From positions 62,001 through 126,000 of the forward strand of contig NZ_JAMBNO010000002.1 of NCBI RefSeq assembly GCF_023715105.1: a DNA stretch of 64,000 bases, given 5' to 3'. The notes under the pieces are model-generated. The model was not told the origin of the DNA and did no database searches. It saw only the letters and a program-made list of their open reading frames with translations. A program made the translations under genes and the position numbers. The DNA is from Hydrogenophaga intermedia (lineage in GTDB: Bacteria; Pseudomonadota; Gammaproteobacteria; Burkholderiales; Burkholderiaceae_C). Every line of letters starts with the position of its first letter. Positions within the stretch are counted from its first letter, which is position 1. Of this stretch, positions 9,312 to 17,353 are shown one piece after another.

Positions 9312-10031
9312 TCAGCGCAGCTCATACACGAAGGTGCTGACCACGCGCAGGCGTTTGACGCGCGAGCCGGCGCTGTCGTGCTCGCTGCCGTCCGCGCCGC
9401 TGATGCTGATGACCCCCTGGTTCGCGACCTTGAGCGGGCCCAGCGTGGCGCCAGCCTCGGCGGCGAACTTCTGCGCCTGCTCGCGCGCGTTGCGCGTGGC
9501 TTCGCTCAGCAGCGGTGCCTTCACGTCGTTGAAGCCGCGCAGCTGGAATTGCGGGCCCCCGTTGCCCTCGGCGCTGAGCTGCACGCCGGCCTGGATCAGT
9601 GGGTCCACCGCGAGCGCGGCGCCCTGCACCTCGGCCACGCGGGCCGATTTCACCATCACCTGCCCGGTTCCCTGGTAGCGCAGCGCCTGCTGGCCGCCGC
9701 CGTATTCGCGCGCGAACAGATCCTGCACGGCCAGCGGGCGCACCTCGATCTCGGCGTCCTGAAAGCCTCGCGCCTTCAGGAAGGCCAGCACCGCGTCGCG
9801 ATCGCTGGCCAGCGCCTTCTGCACCTCGCCGAAGGTGTTGCCGCCGCGGCGAAACACCAGCGTCCAGGTGGCAAAGTCGCTCTCCACATCCTTTTCGGCC
9901 AGGCCCTTGACGGTCACGGTGCGGTCGGCGAGGCGAAAGCGTTCCAGGCCATTGCTCACGGCCAGGCCGGCCACAGCGACGCCAGCGCCCACGAGTGCGG
10001 CGGCCAGCAAACGGGTCAGCGGGTGGGTCAT
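9312..10031 (-). CDS. SIMPL-domain (DUF541) periplasmic protein
   Basis: This 239-residue protein has an N-terminal hydrophobic anchor or signal (residues 5-26) and a SIMPL/DUF541 domain filling the rest (VTVKGLAEKDVESDFATW near 37; LSEATRNAREQAQKFA near 170). SIMPL proteins form large oligomeric periplasmic assemblies and have been tied to oxidative stress tolerance; the mechanism is not known. The ATG at 10031 was chosen because the hydrophobic segment starts there. It is divergent from dinB, with a GCCGG/CCGGC hairpin in the 71-bp gap. Confidence 0.85.
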   Translation of the reverse strand: MTHPLTRLLAAALVGAGVAVAGLAVSNGLERFRLADRTVTVKGLAEKDVESDFATWTLVFRRGGNTFGEVQKALASDRDAVLAFLKARGFQDAEIEVRPLAVQDLFAREYGGGQQALRYQGTGQVMVKSARVAEVQGAALAVDPLIQAGVQLSAEGNGGPQFQLRGFNDVKAPLLSEATRNAREQAQKFAAEAGATLGPLKVANQGVISISGADGSEHDSAGSRVKRLRVVSTFVYELR

Positions 10032-10102
10032 GGGGGTCCTCCTGGGACGCCGGGGCTTGGCCGGCGGGATACCGGGCATGGTAAGCGGGCTACGATCGCC
10101 GC

Positions 10103-11374
10103 GTGAACCCGAAGCGCCGCATCGCCCACCTCGACATGGACGCCTTCTTCGCGTCGGTCGAGCTGCTGCGTTATCCGCAACTCAAGGGGCTGCCGATGGT
10201 CATCGGCGGGGGGCGCCGCCGCGAGGCCGAGATGTTCGAGCGTTTGCGCAACGCTTACCCGGACACCGACTGGGGTCCCGACACGCTGGACCGCATCCCG
10301 CCCGAGTTCTTCCCGCGGCTGGCCGACTACGTGGGCCGCGGCGTGGCCACCACCGCCACCTACGCCGCGCGGCAGTTCGGCGTCGGCTCGGCCATGGGGC
10401 TGATGAAAGCCGCCAAGCTGTGCCCGCAGGCGATCCTGCTGCCGGTGGATTTCGATGAGGTCAAACGCCTGTCGCGCGAGTTCAAGCGCGTGATCACCGA
10501 GATCGCGCCGGTGATGGAGGACCGCGGCGTCGACGAGGTCTACATCGACTTCACCGACGTGCCCGGCGGCCAGCGCGAGGGCGGGCGCGTGCTCGCGCGG
10601 CTGATCCAGAAGAGCATCCACCAGGCCACCGGCCTCACCTGCTCCATCGGCGTGGCGCCCAACAAGCTGCTGGCCAAGCTCGCGAGCGAGTTCAACAAGC
10701 CCAACGGCATCAGCATCGTGATGCCCGAAGACTTGCAGCGCCTGATCTGGCCGCTGGCCTGCCGCAAGCTCAACGGCATCGGTCCCAAGGCCGACGAAAA
10801 GCTCAAGTCGCACGGCATCAACACCATCGGCGAGCTGGCCGCGCGCGAGCCGGACTGGCTGACAAACCACTTCGGGCGCAGCTACGGCGCCTGGTTGCAC
10901 GACGCCGCCTGGGGCCGCGACGCGCGACCGGTGGTGACCGAGAGCGAACCCGTGAGCATGAGCCGTGAGACCACCTTCGAGCGTGACCTGCACGCGGTGC
11001 ACGACCGCGCCGAACTCGGCGAGCTGCTCACGCGGCTGTGCGAACAGGTGTCGGCCGACCTGCAGCGCAAGGGTTACCTCGCGCGCACCATCGGCGTCAA
11101 ACTCACCTACGTGGGCTTCAGCAAGGTCACGCGCGACCTCACGCTGGACAGCCCGACGAACGAGGCGCGGGCGATTCGCCGCGCCGCCGGCCAGTGCTTG
11201 AAGCGCGTGGACCTCACGCGCCGCTTTCGTCTGCTCGGCGTGCGCGCGAGCAAACTCGTCAAACCCGGGACAGCCGAGCACGCCGCCGCGGCCCAGAATG
11301 CCCCGCACACCAAGCCCCGAGACAAGGCACACCGCGATGAACACACCGACCTGCTTTTCCCTGAGCTGGATTGA
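10103..11374 (+). CDS. dinB: DNA polymerase IV (Y family)
   Basis: A 423-residue translesion polymerase. The catalytic carboxylates are in HLDMDAFF near residue 10 and in GVDEVYIDFT near 140. The little-finger domain fills the C-terminal third, and a possible clamp-binding LLFPEL lies at the extreme C-terminus. About 38 residues are inserted after IGGG near residue 35 relative to E. coli DinB, where the palm normally continues directly; I believe this is common in Burkholderiales. The start is GTG with a -10-like TACGAT only 7 nt upstream, so the mRNA would have almost no leader. Its 3' end overlaps the next gene by 38 bp. Confidence 0.92.
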   Translation: MNPKRRIAHLDMDAFFASVELLRYPQLKGLPMVIGGGRRREAEMFERLRNAYPDTDWGPDTLDRIPPEFFPRLADYVGRGVATTATYAARQFGVGSAMGLMKAAKLCPQAILLPVDFDEVKRLSREFKRVITEIAPVMEDRGVDEVYIDFTDVPGGQREGGRVLARLIQKSIHQATGLTCSIGVAPNKLLAKLASEFNKPNGISIVMPEDLQRLIWPLACRKLNGIGPKADEKLKSHGINTIGELAAREPDWLTNHFGRSYGAWLHDAAWGRDARPVVTESEPVSMSRETTFERDLHAVHDRAELGELLTRLCEQVSADLQRKGYLARTIGVKLTYVGFSKVTRDLTLDSPTNEARAIRRAAGQCLKRVDLTRRFRLLGVRASKLVKPGTAEHAAAAQNAPHTKPRDKAHRDEHTDLLFPELD

Positions 11375-12179
11375 CCACGTCGCACACCTCTCGCTGAACC
11401 GGCCCGAGGCGCTCAACACCATGAGCCCGACCTTCTGGCGCGAGCTCGACACCCTGCTGCGCCAGATCCACGACGAAGGCCGCGCCCGCGCGCTGGTGAT
11501 CAGCAGCACCGGCAAGCACTTCAGCGCCGGTATGGCGCTCGAGACCTTCGGTGGCGCCATCACCATGGACGACCAGAGTCCCGAAGGCCGCGCCGCGATC
11601 TTCGACCTGCTCACCGACATGCAGACCACCTTCACGCGGCTGGAGGCGCTGCGCGTGCCGGTGATCTTCGCGATCCAAGGCGGCTGCGTCGGCGCCGGGG
11701 TCGACATGATCTGCGCCGGCTGCATCCGCTACGCCAGCGCCGACGCCTTCTTCTGCATCCAGGAGATCAACATCGGCATGGTGGCCGACGTGGGCACGCT
11801 GCAGCGCCTTCCCAAGCTGATCCCGATGGGTGTGGTGAAGGAACTGGCCTACACCGGGCGGCGCCTGGGTGCGCAGCGCGCGCTGGCCGTGGGTCTGGTC
11901 AACGAGGTGTTCGACACGCACGCCGCCACGGTGGACGCCGCCCTGCAGTGCGCGCGCGAAATCGCCAGCAAGCCGCCGGTGGCGATCTGGGGCAGCAAGC
12001 AGGCCATCGACTACGCGCGCGACCATTCGGTGGAAGACAGCCTGCGCCAGATGGGCTGGCTGCAAGGCGCAATCTGGAGCAACGCCCACGTGCGCGAAGC
12101 CATCACGGCCACGAAGGAGCGGCGCGCGGCGGACTTCGCACCGCTGGCACCGCTGAGCTCCTTTCGCGACGGCGCTTGA
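11337..12179 (+). CDS. enoyl-CoA hydratase/isomerase family protein
   Basis: A 280-residue crotonase-fold protein. It carries the two oxyanion-hole segments (HFSAGMAL near 60 and GGCVGAGVDM near 118) and an acidic residue in the region of the second catalytic glutamate (QEINIGMVADVG). The size fits hydratases and dienoyl-CoA isomerases; the Asp after VA in the second motif is typical of delta3,5-delta2,4-dienoyl-CoA isomerases. The ATG at 11337 lies inside the dinB 3' end (38-bp overlap); a downstream start would lose the first beta strand. Confidence 0.88.
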   Translation: MNTPTCFSLSWIDHVAHLSLNRPEALNTMSPTFWRELDTLLRQIHDEGRARALVISSTGKHFSAGMALETFGGAITMDDQSPEGRAAIFDLLTDMQTTFTRLEALRVPVIFAIQGGCVGAGVDMICAGCIRYASADAFFCIQEINIGMVADVGTLQRLPKLIPMGVVKELAYTGRRLGAQRALAVGLVNEVFDTHAATVDAALQCAREIASKPPVAIWGSKQAIDYARDHSVEDSLRQMGWLQGAIWSNAHVREAITATKERRAADFAPLAPLSSFRDGA

Positions 12180-12236
12180 GCGCGCGCCCCCGAGCTGAGG
12201 TTCATCGACCCGCTGCGCACGCGGCACGAAAAAGTG

Positions 12237-12263
12237 CCCTGCGACGATCCATCGTTCGCAGGG
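12237..12263. terminator. hairpin between convergent genes
   Basis: A 12-bp stem (CCCTGCGACGAT, 12237-12248, pairing with 12251-12263) has a 2-nt loop and one bulged T. It lies between the convergent crotonase and DUF3455 genes. GGCC-rich palindromic bits follow it (GGCCGAACGGCC). There is no T-run, so it may be a Rho-assisted or bidirectional terminator or a small palindromic repeat. Confidence 0.4.
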
Positions 12264-12316
12264 CCGAACGGCCCGAAGGCCGATACCGGGACCTTGGAGC
12301 GAAGCGTGGTGGCTGT

Positions 12317-12862
12317 TCAGCCGGCCTTGTAGAGGATGTAGTCCGCGCGGTACTGCACGATCTGCTTGCTGCCCGTGTTGCTGGCGCCGCAGGCCATGGC
12401 CGGTGCCACACCGCCCACGGTGGCCACGCGCTGGACGTAGGTCACGCCCTGCAGCGCACCCATGCCCATGGCGGGATTGGCTTTCACCAGTTGCAGCGGG
12501 ATGTTGCCGGCCGGTGCGGGTGCCACCGCCACCTGCGCGCCGGTGAATTTCGAGCCGTCCATGGCTTCCCAGGTGGCGGGCGGGCCGTAGTACCGGCCGA
12601 CCTGCTTGCCCGCGCGATCCATCAGCTTCGCATCGGGGCCCACGAAGACCCACTCGAACTGCCCGGCCATGCCAGCCTTGGCGCGGCATTCGTAGGTGAT
12701 CTCGCCCACGCCCACGGTTTCCATGGCCACCTTGTGGCCGGCGGGCACCTTCACGGCGTCGGGCAGCCCGTCCTGCGAGAACATGGGTTTCGCGCCCATC
12801 TGCGAGGCGCAAGCGGTGAGGGCCAGGGCGGCCGCGGCGATGAGGCTGGTCTTGAGGATCAT
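12317..12862 (-). CDS. DUF3455 family exported (lipo)protein
   Basis: This 181-residue protein starts with a lipoprotein-like signal (LALTACAS, Cys18). Its body matches DUF3455: YECRAKAG near residue 60, then FVGPDAKLMD, GRYYGPPATWE and the late PAMACGAS. Such proteins are exported and often sit in ECF-sigma-linked stress loci; their activity is unknown. It is downstream of the ferritin-like gene on the same strand with an 84-bp gap that holds a perfect 8-bp hairpin (12905-12927), so partial read-through is likely. Confidence 0.8.
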   Translation of the reverse strand: MILKTSLIAAAALALTACASQMGAKPMFSQDGLPDAVKVPAGHKVAMETVGVGEITYECRAKAGMAGQFEWVFVGPDAKLMDRAGKQVGRYYGPPATWEAMDGSKFTGAQVAVAPAPAGNIPLQLVKANPAMGMGALQGVTYVQRVATVGGVAPAMACGASNTGSKQIVQYRADYILYKAG

Positions 12863-12946
12863 GGAAAAACTCCGTTGAATGTGAAGGGAAAGGAGGGAAG
12901 GCGTGGCGCCGGTGCTTGGCCGGCGCCTGTTGTGTGAACCGGGAGA

Positions 12947-13516
12947 TCAGGCGCCGAAGGACAGGGCGCCGGCAGGCAGCGGCCGGCCCAGCGCGTTGGT
13001 GAGCACGGTGAAGTGCAGGGTCTCGTCGGCCGCCAGGCGCGCGGCCACCTTGGCCAGCTCGCGGTCGGCCATGGCGGGGATCACGCTGATGTAGGCATTG
13101 GTCGCACCGAGTTCGAGGCGCGCCGCGAGCGAGAGCACATCGGCCTGGTTCTTCAGCGACGCGGCGTTGAGGTCTTTTGCGTAGTCGTCGAGCCTTTTCT
13201 CGGCCACCGGCTGGCCGCCGAGCTTGCGGATCGTGGCCGCGAGCGCGTCGCGGTGCGCCTTGTGGTGGCCCTGGAACTGCACCGCCACATCGAGCACCGG
13301 CTTTTGCAGCAACCCGCTGCCGGCACCAAGCTGGTAGGCGTTGATGGCCTCGTGCTCCAGACCGAGCGCGATGTTGAGGATGTCGACGTCCTTCGCGACA
13401 TCGGCCTTCATGCCCTGCGCCAGGGCGGGCTTGCCGGCCAGCAGCGCGAGGCCGACGGCGGACAGGGTGGTGCCGGTGCGCAGGAAGGCACGGCGGTTGT
13501 CGTGGGATGGGTTCAT
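12947..13516 (-). CDS. ferritin-like domain protein with Tat-type signal
   Basis: This 189-residue protein has a twin-arginine-like signal (NRRAFLRTG, then a hydrophobic stretch to ALAQ at 34). A four-helix ferritin-like domain (Ferritin_2 type) follows, with the repeated E-x-x-x-x-x-Y pattern: LEHEAINAY near residue 54 and LELGATNAY near 130. Conserved Glu and His residues in the helices (HKAHRD, DETLHF) could bind a di-metal centre. It is transcribed divergently from the DUF3034-hemoglobin-cupredoxin-sigma operon, with a matching promoter-like box. Confidence 0.82.
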   Translation of the reverse strand: MNPSHDNRRAFLRTGTTLSAVGLALLAGKPALAQGMKADVAKDVDILNIALGLEHEAINAYQLGAGSGLLQKPVLDVAVQFQGHHKAHRDALAATIRKLGGQPVAEKRLDDYAKDLNAASLKNQADVLSLAARLELGATNAYISVIPAMADRELAKVAARLAADETLHFTVLTNALGRPLPAGALSFGA

Positions 13517-13573
13517 GGGGCTTGTCTCTCGCGGTGTGTTGAAACGGGGTGGGATGTGACAGCTGTCACGACG

Positions 13574-13602
13574 GATACGCGGCTCACCCCGGCGGCGGAT
13601 TC
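13574..13602 (-). promoter_or_regulatory. candidate ECF-sigma promoter for the ferritin-like gene
   Basis: On the minus strand GAATCC (13602-13597) and CGTATC (13579-13574) are separated by 17 bp. The predicted start is about 50 nt before the ferritin-like gene. The same two boxes occur on the plus strand at 13652-13678 upstream of the divergent operon that encodes an ECF sigma factor. The -10 core CGTA is common for ECF promoters. Assignment to this sigma factor is inference. Confidence 0.5.
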
Positions 13603-13651
13603 GGCAATCCCGAGTGATTTGCTTGGTCGTGCAAAGACGCACGGCCGGCGC

Positions 13652-13678
13652 GAATCCGATGGCGCGTGCAGGGCGTAC
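13652..13678 (+). promoter_or_regulatory. candidate ECF-sigma promoter for the DUF3034-to-anti-sigma operon
   Basis: GAATCC (13652-13657) and CGTAC (13674-13678) are separated by 16 bp, placing a start about 40 nt before the DUF3034 ATG. A weaker related pair, GCAATCC (13604-13610) and CGTGC (13628-13632), lies upstream. The match with the minus-strand box at 13574-13602 suggests autoregulation of the locus by its own sigma factor. Confidence 0.5.
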
Positions 13679-13726
13679 TTCCAGGGACGGCGATGTGGCC
13701 GTTGCCCGACCCTCAGGAGACCTGCG

Positions 13727-14665
13727 ATGCGAATGCCCACCCGGCGCCCCCTCCACACCACCTTGTGCTTGTGCATGGCCGCCGCCGTGTTCGGCTTGGG
13801 CAGTGCCCGCGCCGACACCGGCAAGCTCGTGCTCACCGGCGGGGTGAGCAGCGTCGAAGGCGCGTCCGGCGGCGGCATCAGCCCCTGGGCCGTGATCGGC
13901 ACCCAGGCCACGGAAGGTGAAACGGGCGTGGCCGCCTACGTCAGCCGGGCCACCACCGACGACTACCGCCTCAATGCAGCCGGCGTGGCGGTGGGCTTCC
14001 GCGACCGTCTGGAGCTCTCGCTCGGTCATCAGGATTTCGACACCGGTGTCACCGGCATCCTGCTCGGCCTGCCCGGCCTGCACCTTCGCCAGGACATCGT
14101 GGGCGCCAAGCTGCGCGTGGCGGGCGACGCCATCCTGGACAGCGACACGTTGATGCCGCAGATCGCGGTGGGCCTGCAATACAAGCGACTGCACCGCAGC
14201 GGCCTGGACGGCACGCTCAATGACCTGGGTGCCCGGCGCGACGGGCTCGACGCCTACGTGAGCGCCACCAAGCTGTTCCTTGCTCAGGGCATCCTGGTCA
14301 ACGGCACCCTGCGTGCCACACGCGCCAACCAGAACGGCCTGCTCGGGCACGGCGCTCGGCTCGGCGGCGCCGACAACGGCTATGAGCTGCAGCCTGAGCT
14401 GTCGGTGGCCTGGCTGCTGCGCCGCAACCTCGCCATCGGCTTCGAATACCGCGGCATGCCCAACAAGCTGCAGCGCGCCGGCGCTGCGGCCGGGCTCGGC
14501 GACGGTCTGCGCGCCGACGACTGGAAAGACATCTTCGTGGCCTGGTCGCCCAGCCGCAACGTATCGATCACCGCGGCCTACGTGAGCCTCGGGCGCGTGG
14601 TCCCTGCCACCACCGGCAACCGCAAACAGTCCGGCGCTTACGTGTCGGCCCAGATCGCTTTCTGA
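13727..14665 (+). CDS. DUF3034 outer-membrane beta-barrel protein
   Basis: This 312-residue protein has a signal peptide (residues 1-29, ending ARAD) and an all-beta body of alternating amphipathic strands ending in a terminal Phe (QIAF), a hallmark of outer-membrane barrels. The sequence from LVLTGGVSSVEGASGGGISPW onward fits DUF3034. An AGGAGA ribosome site at 13714-13719 supports the ATG at 13727. It is the first gene of an operon continuing into hemoglobin, cupredoxin, sigma and anti-sigma genes. Pore substrate is unknown. Confidence 0.8.
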   Translation: MRMPTRRPLHTTLCLCMAAAVFGLGSARADTGKLVLTGGVSSVEGASGGGISPWAVIGTQATEGETGVAAYVSRATTDDYRLNAAGVAVGFRDRLELSLGHQDFDTGVTGILLGLPGLHLRQDIVGAKLRVAGDAILDSDTLMPQIAVGLQYKRLHRSGLDGTLNDLGARRDGLDAYVSATKLFLAQGILVNGTLRATRANQNGLLGHGARLGGADNGYELQPELSVAWLLRRNLAIGFEYRGMPNKLQRAGAAAGLGDGLRADDWKDIFVAWSPSRNVSITAAYVSLGRVVPATTGNRKQSGAYVSAQIAF

Positions 14666-14683
14666 CCTTCAGGAGATATCACC

Positions 14684-15163
14684 ATGATGCTTCGCCAACT
14701 GACCGCTGTGATGACCGTCGCGATGACCGCTGCCTTCTGCCTGCACGCGCAGGCCCAGTCCGTGCCCGCCCCCTCGGCCGCCAGCGCATGGCCGGTGGCC
14801 CCGGCCCCCGGCCTCTACCAGGCATTCGGCGAACGCGAGGGCTTGCGTGCGCTGATGGACGATTTCGTCGTGCGCCTCAAGGCCGATGCCCGCATCGGGG
14901 AGCAATTCCGGGAGACCAACCTGGACAACCTGGCGAAGTCGTTGACGGAGCAGCTGTGTCAATTGTCGGGAGGGCCTTGCACCTACAACGGGCCGGACAT
15001 GAAGACGGCGCACGCGCACCTGGACATCACCCGGGCGCATTTCAATGCGCTTGTCGAGGTGCTGCAGCAAAGCATGGACGCCAAGGGCATTCCCTTCACG
15101 CGCCAGAACCAGATGCTGGCGCTGCTCGCACCCATGCATCGCGACACCATCACCGTGCGGTGA
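14684..15163 (+). CDS. exported group 1 truncated hemoglobin
   Basis: This 159-residue protein has a signal peptide (about 1-25), so the globin is periplasmic. The domain (43-155) aligns with group 1 truncated hemoglobins; His110 in MKTAH matches the proximal heme ligand (His81 of mycobacterial HbN). The B10 position, normally Tyr in DFYVRV, is Val62 here, so the usual ligand-stabilising tyrosine is missing. Cys92 and Cys99 could form a disulfide. Roles known for the family are O2/NO chemistry; the role here is inferred to be redox or heme related. It lies 18 bp after the DUF3034 gene. Confidence 0.85.
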   Translation: MMLRQLTAVMTVAMTAAFCLHAQAQSVPAPSAASAWPVAPAPGLYQAFGEREGLRALMDDFVVRLKADARIGEQFRETNLDNLAKSLTEQLCQLSGGPCTYNGPDMKTAHAHLDITRAHFNALVEVLQQSMDAKGIPFTRQNQMLALLAPMHRDTITVR

Positions 15164-15168
15164 GTGCC

Positions 15169-15828
15169 ATGAGACCCAGCCGATCGCGCCGCTTCGTCGC
15201 CTTGCTTGCATTTGCCGCATGCGCCACCGCGCAAGCCGCCACGGTGCAGGTCACCGTGCTTGCGCGCGATGGCCAGCCGCTGGCCGATGCGGTGGTGCTG
15301 ATCGAACCGGCGAATGCCACCAGCGCGCCCACCCCGGCGCCGGTGCAGGCGCGCATCGACCAGGAGCGCATGCAGTTCGCGCCGATGCTCACCCTGGTGC
15401 CCACGGGCTCCACCCTGCGCTTCACCAACCTGGACCGCTGGGAACACCACGTGCGCATGCTGCCCGCCGCGATCACGTTCTCGGGCCCGGGCGCGACACC
15501 GACTGGCCATGAGCTGCGCCTCGCCGGTCTTGCACCCGGTCAGGCCGCGCCGAGCGCGGAGATCACCGTGCGCGAGCCCGGCGCCTACCGCCTCGGCTGC
15601 CACCTGCACGGCTCCATGCGCGGCTTTGTCTACGTCACCGACTCCCCCTGGGCTGCCCGCACCGATGCCGATGGGCGCATCACGTTGCAAGGCGTGCCCG
15701 AAGGCGCAGCGCGCCTGCGCATCTGGCATGGCGAGCAACTGGTCGATGAAGCGGCACGGTCGGTCACCCTGGGCCCCGTGAGCGCCTTCGAGGTGGGCAC
15801 CGGCATCCAGCCCCGGCGTCGGCGGTGA
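15169..15828 (+). CDS. cupredoxin-domain periplasmic protein
   Basis: This 219-residue protein has a signal peptide (1-23) and a cupredoxin/methylamine-utilisation-type domain. Type 1 copper ligands appear as a histidine in WEHHV (93 or 94) and the C144-x-x-H147-x-x-M150 triad in the GCHLHGSM loop. A carboxypeptidase-regulatory-like beta domain (about 160-215) follows. It should carry electrons or copper in the periplasm. The start is 6 bp after the hemoglobin stop, and the sigma gene follows closely. Its partner is unknown. Confidence 0.8.
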   Translation: MRPSRSRRFVALLAFAACATAQAATVQVTVLARDGQPLADAVVLIEPANATSAPTPAPVQARIDQERMQFAPMLTLVPTGSTLRFTNLDRWEHHVRMLPAAITFSGPGATPTGHELRLAGLAPGQAAPSAEITVREPGAYRLGCHLHGSMRGFVYVTDSPWAARTDADGRITLQGVPEGAARLRIWHGEQLVDEAARSVTLGPVSAFEVGTGIQPRRRR

Positions 15829-15881
15829 GGCAATTCCCCGACACCGGCCAAAGCCCGGCGCACCCATCGCACAATGTGTGC

Positions 15882-16457
15882 ATGAGCGCCCCCACCGACG
15901 ACGATCACCTCATGACCTTGATCGAACGCATCGCGCAGCGCGACGAAGTCGCGCTCAAGGCGCTCTACGACCTCACCGCGCGCAAGCTCTACGGCCTGTC
16001 GCTGCGCGTGGTCGGCAGCGCCGAGGCGGCCGAGGACGCGCTGCAGGAAACCTTTGTGCAGGTGTGGCGCACGGCAGGCGACTACCGCGCCAGCCTCAGT
16101 CCACCAATGGCCTGGCTGGGCCTCATCGTGCGCAGTCGTTCGCTGGACAGCTTGCGTCGCCGCGCCGCCGAACGAAGCCACCTCACCCAGGAACTCGACG
16201 AGACACTGGCAGACACACTCGAAGGCGACGCGCCCGACCCCCTGGACACCAGCCTGGCCAGCCAGCAGGCCTGGGCTTTGCACCAGTGCCTGGGGCAGCT
16301 GGAGCACAAGCAGCGCGAGGTGATCAGCCTGGCCTACCTGCGCGACCTGAGCCATGGCGAGCTGTCCGAGCGGCTCGCGCTGCCCCTGGGCACGGTGAAG
16401 ACCTGGATCCGCCGCGGGCTCGACAAACTGCGCGACTGCATGGCGAGGTTTGCCTGA
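15882..16457 (+). CDS. ECF-type RNA polymerase sigma factor
   Basis: A 191-residue sigma-70 family protein with region 2 (DEVALKALYDLTARKLYGL to EDALQETFVQVWR) and region 4 (LEHKQREVISLAYLRDLSHGEL to GTVKTWIRRGLDKLR) only, the ECF architecture. The ATG at 15882 is preferred over an in-frame ATG at 15825, which would overlap the cupredoxin gene. It is followed 1 bp later by an RskA-type anti-sigma gene, so the pair resembles the SigK/RskA class. Targets are probably the flanking exported proteins. Confidence 0.92.
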   Translation: MSAPTDDDHLMTLIERIAQRDEVALKALYDLTARKLYGLSLRVVGSAEAAEDALQETFVQVWRTAGDYRASLSPPMAWLGLIVRSRSLDSLRRRAAERSHLTQELDETLADTLEGDAPDPLDTSLASQQAWALHQCLGQLEHKQREVISLAYLRDLSHGELSERLALPLGTVKTWIRRGLDKLRDCMARFA

Positions 16458-16458
16458 C

Positions 16459-17280
16459 ATGCAGATCCATCGCCACCCCGACCTCATGCAACGCCTGGCC
16501 GCGGCCCATGCGCTGGGCACCTTGCGCGGCGGCGCGCGGCGTCGCTTCGAGGCCATCGCGCGCGAGCAACCCGTGGTGCGCGCGGCGGCCCTGGAATGGC
16601 AGTCGCGCGTGGCCAGCCTGAACGAACTGCAGCGCCCGGCCGAGCCGGCGCCGCAGGTGTGGACGCGCATCCACAACCTCGTGCAGGCCGACGTGGCGCG
16701 CACGGCCATGACCCAGGCGCGCACACCTGCCGCGAAACGCGGCGTGTGGCACAACCTTGCGCTGTGGCGTGGCGCCGGCGTGGCGGGCGTGTTCACCCTG
16801 CTGCTGGCGGCCGTGTTCGTGCCGGGTCTGCTGCGCGACCTGCAGCAACGCGACACTCAACTGGCTGCGCTGCAACAGCAGTTGGACCAGCGCGGCGCCC
16901 AGGTGGCCGAGCTTGAACGCCGCTTGCTCGCCACGCCGGACGTGCGCTACGTGTCGGTGCTCAACGATGAGGCGGCCCGCCCCGCCATGCTGATCACCTT
17001 CGATCCGAAGAACAACCGCCTGAGCCTGCAACGCGTGGGTTCTTACCAGGAAGCGGCCGACCGCTCGCTGCAGTTGTGGGCCCTGCCCCCGGGTGCGGCA
17101 CCGCGCTCGCTGGGCGTGCTCACGCCCGAGCGCTTGCTACAACTGGCGGCGCAAGAGAGCGCGGTGCGCGAGGTGCCGGCGCTGGCGATCAGCCTGGAGC
17201 CGCTGGGCGGCGTGCCCAGCGAGCGCGGGCCCACCGGGCCGGTGCTGTTCCAGGGCGCGCTGATCCAGAAACAGATCTGA
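16459..17280 (+). CDS. RskA-type membrane anti-sigma factor
   Basis: This 273-residue protein has a cytoplasmic helical N-terminus (1-95, including a RFEAIAREQP segment typical of anti-sigma domains), one transmembrane helix (about 102-124), a coiled-coil of about 30 residues (126-158), and a periplasmic RskA C-terminal domain (165-273). It would hold the upstream-encoded ECF factor inactive until an envelope signal arrives. The stop and start of the pair are 1 bp apart. No obvious metal or heme motif is seen in the sensor half. A strong hairpin terminator follows. Confidence 0.88.
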   Translation: MQIHRHPDLMQRLAAAHALGTLRGGARRRFEAIAREQPVVRAAALEWQSRVASLNELQRPAEPAPQVWTRIHNLVQADVARTAMTQARTPAAKRGVWHNLALWRGAGVAGVFTLLLAAVFVPGLLRDLQQRDTQLAALQQQLDQRGAQVAELERRLLATPDVRYVSVLNDEAARPAMLITFDPKNNRLSLQRVGSYQEAADRSLQLWALPPGAAPRSLGVLTPERLLQLAAQESAVREVPALAISLEPLGGVPSERGPTGPVLFQGALIQKQI

Positions 17281-17310
17281 CGCTCGCCGCGCCGAACGGG
17301 GACGAAAAAA

Positions 17311-17336
17311 AACCGGCGCGATGCGCCGGTTTTTCT
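17311..17336. terminator. bidirectional intrinsic terminator
   Basis: The 9-bp stem AACCGGCGC (17311-17319) and GCGCCGGTT (17323-17331), with a 3-nt loop, is flanked by an A-run upstream and TTTT downstream. It can end both the anti-sigma operon on the plus strand and the RRM gene on the minus strand. Confidence 0.9.
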
Positions 17337-17353
17337 TGGGGCTCAGGCCGTGC

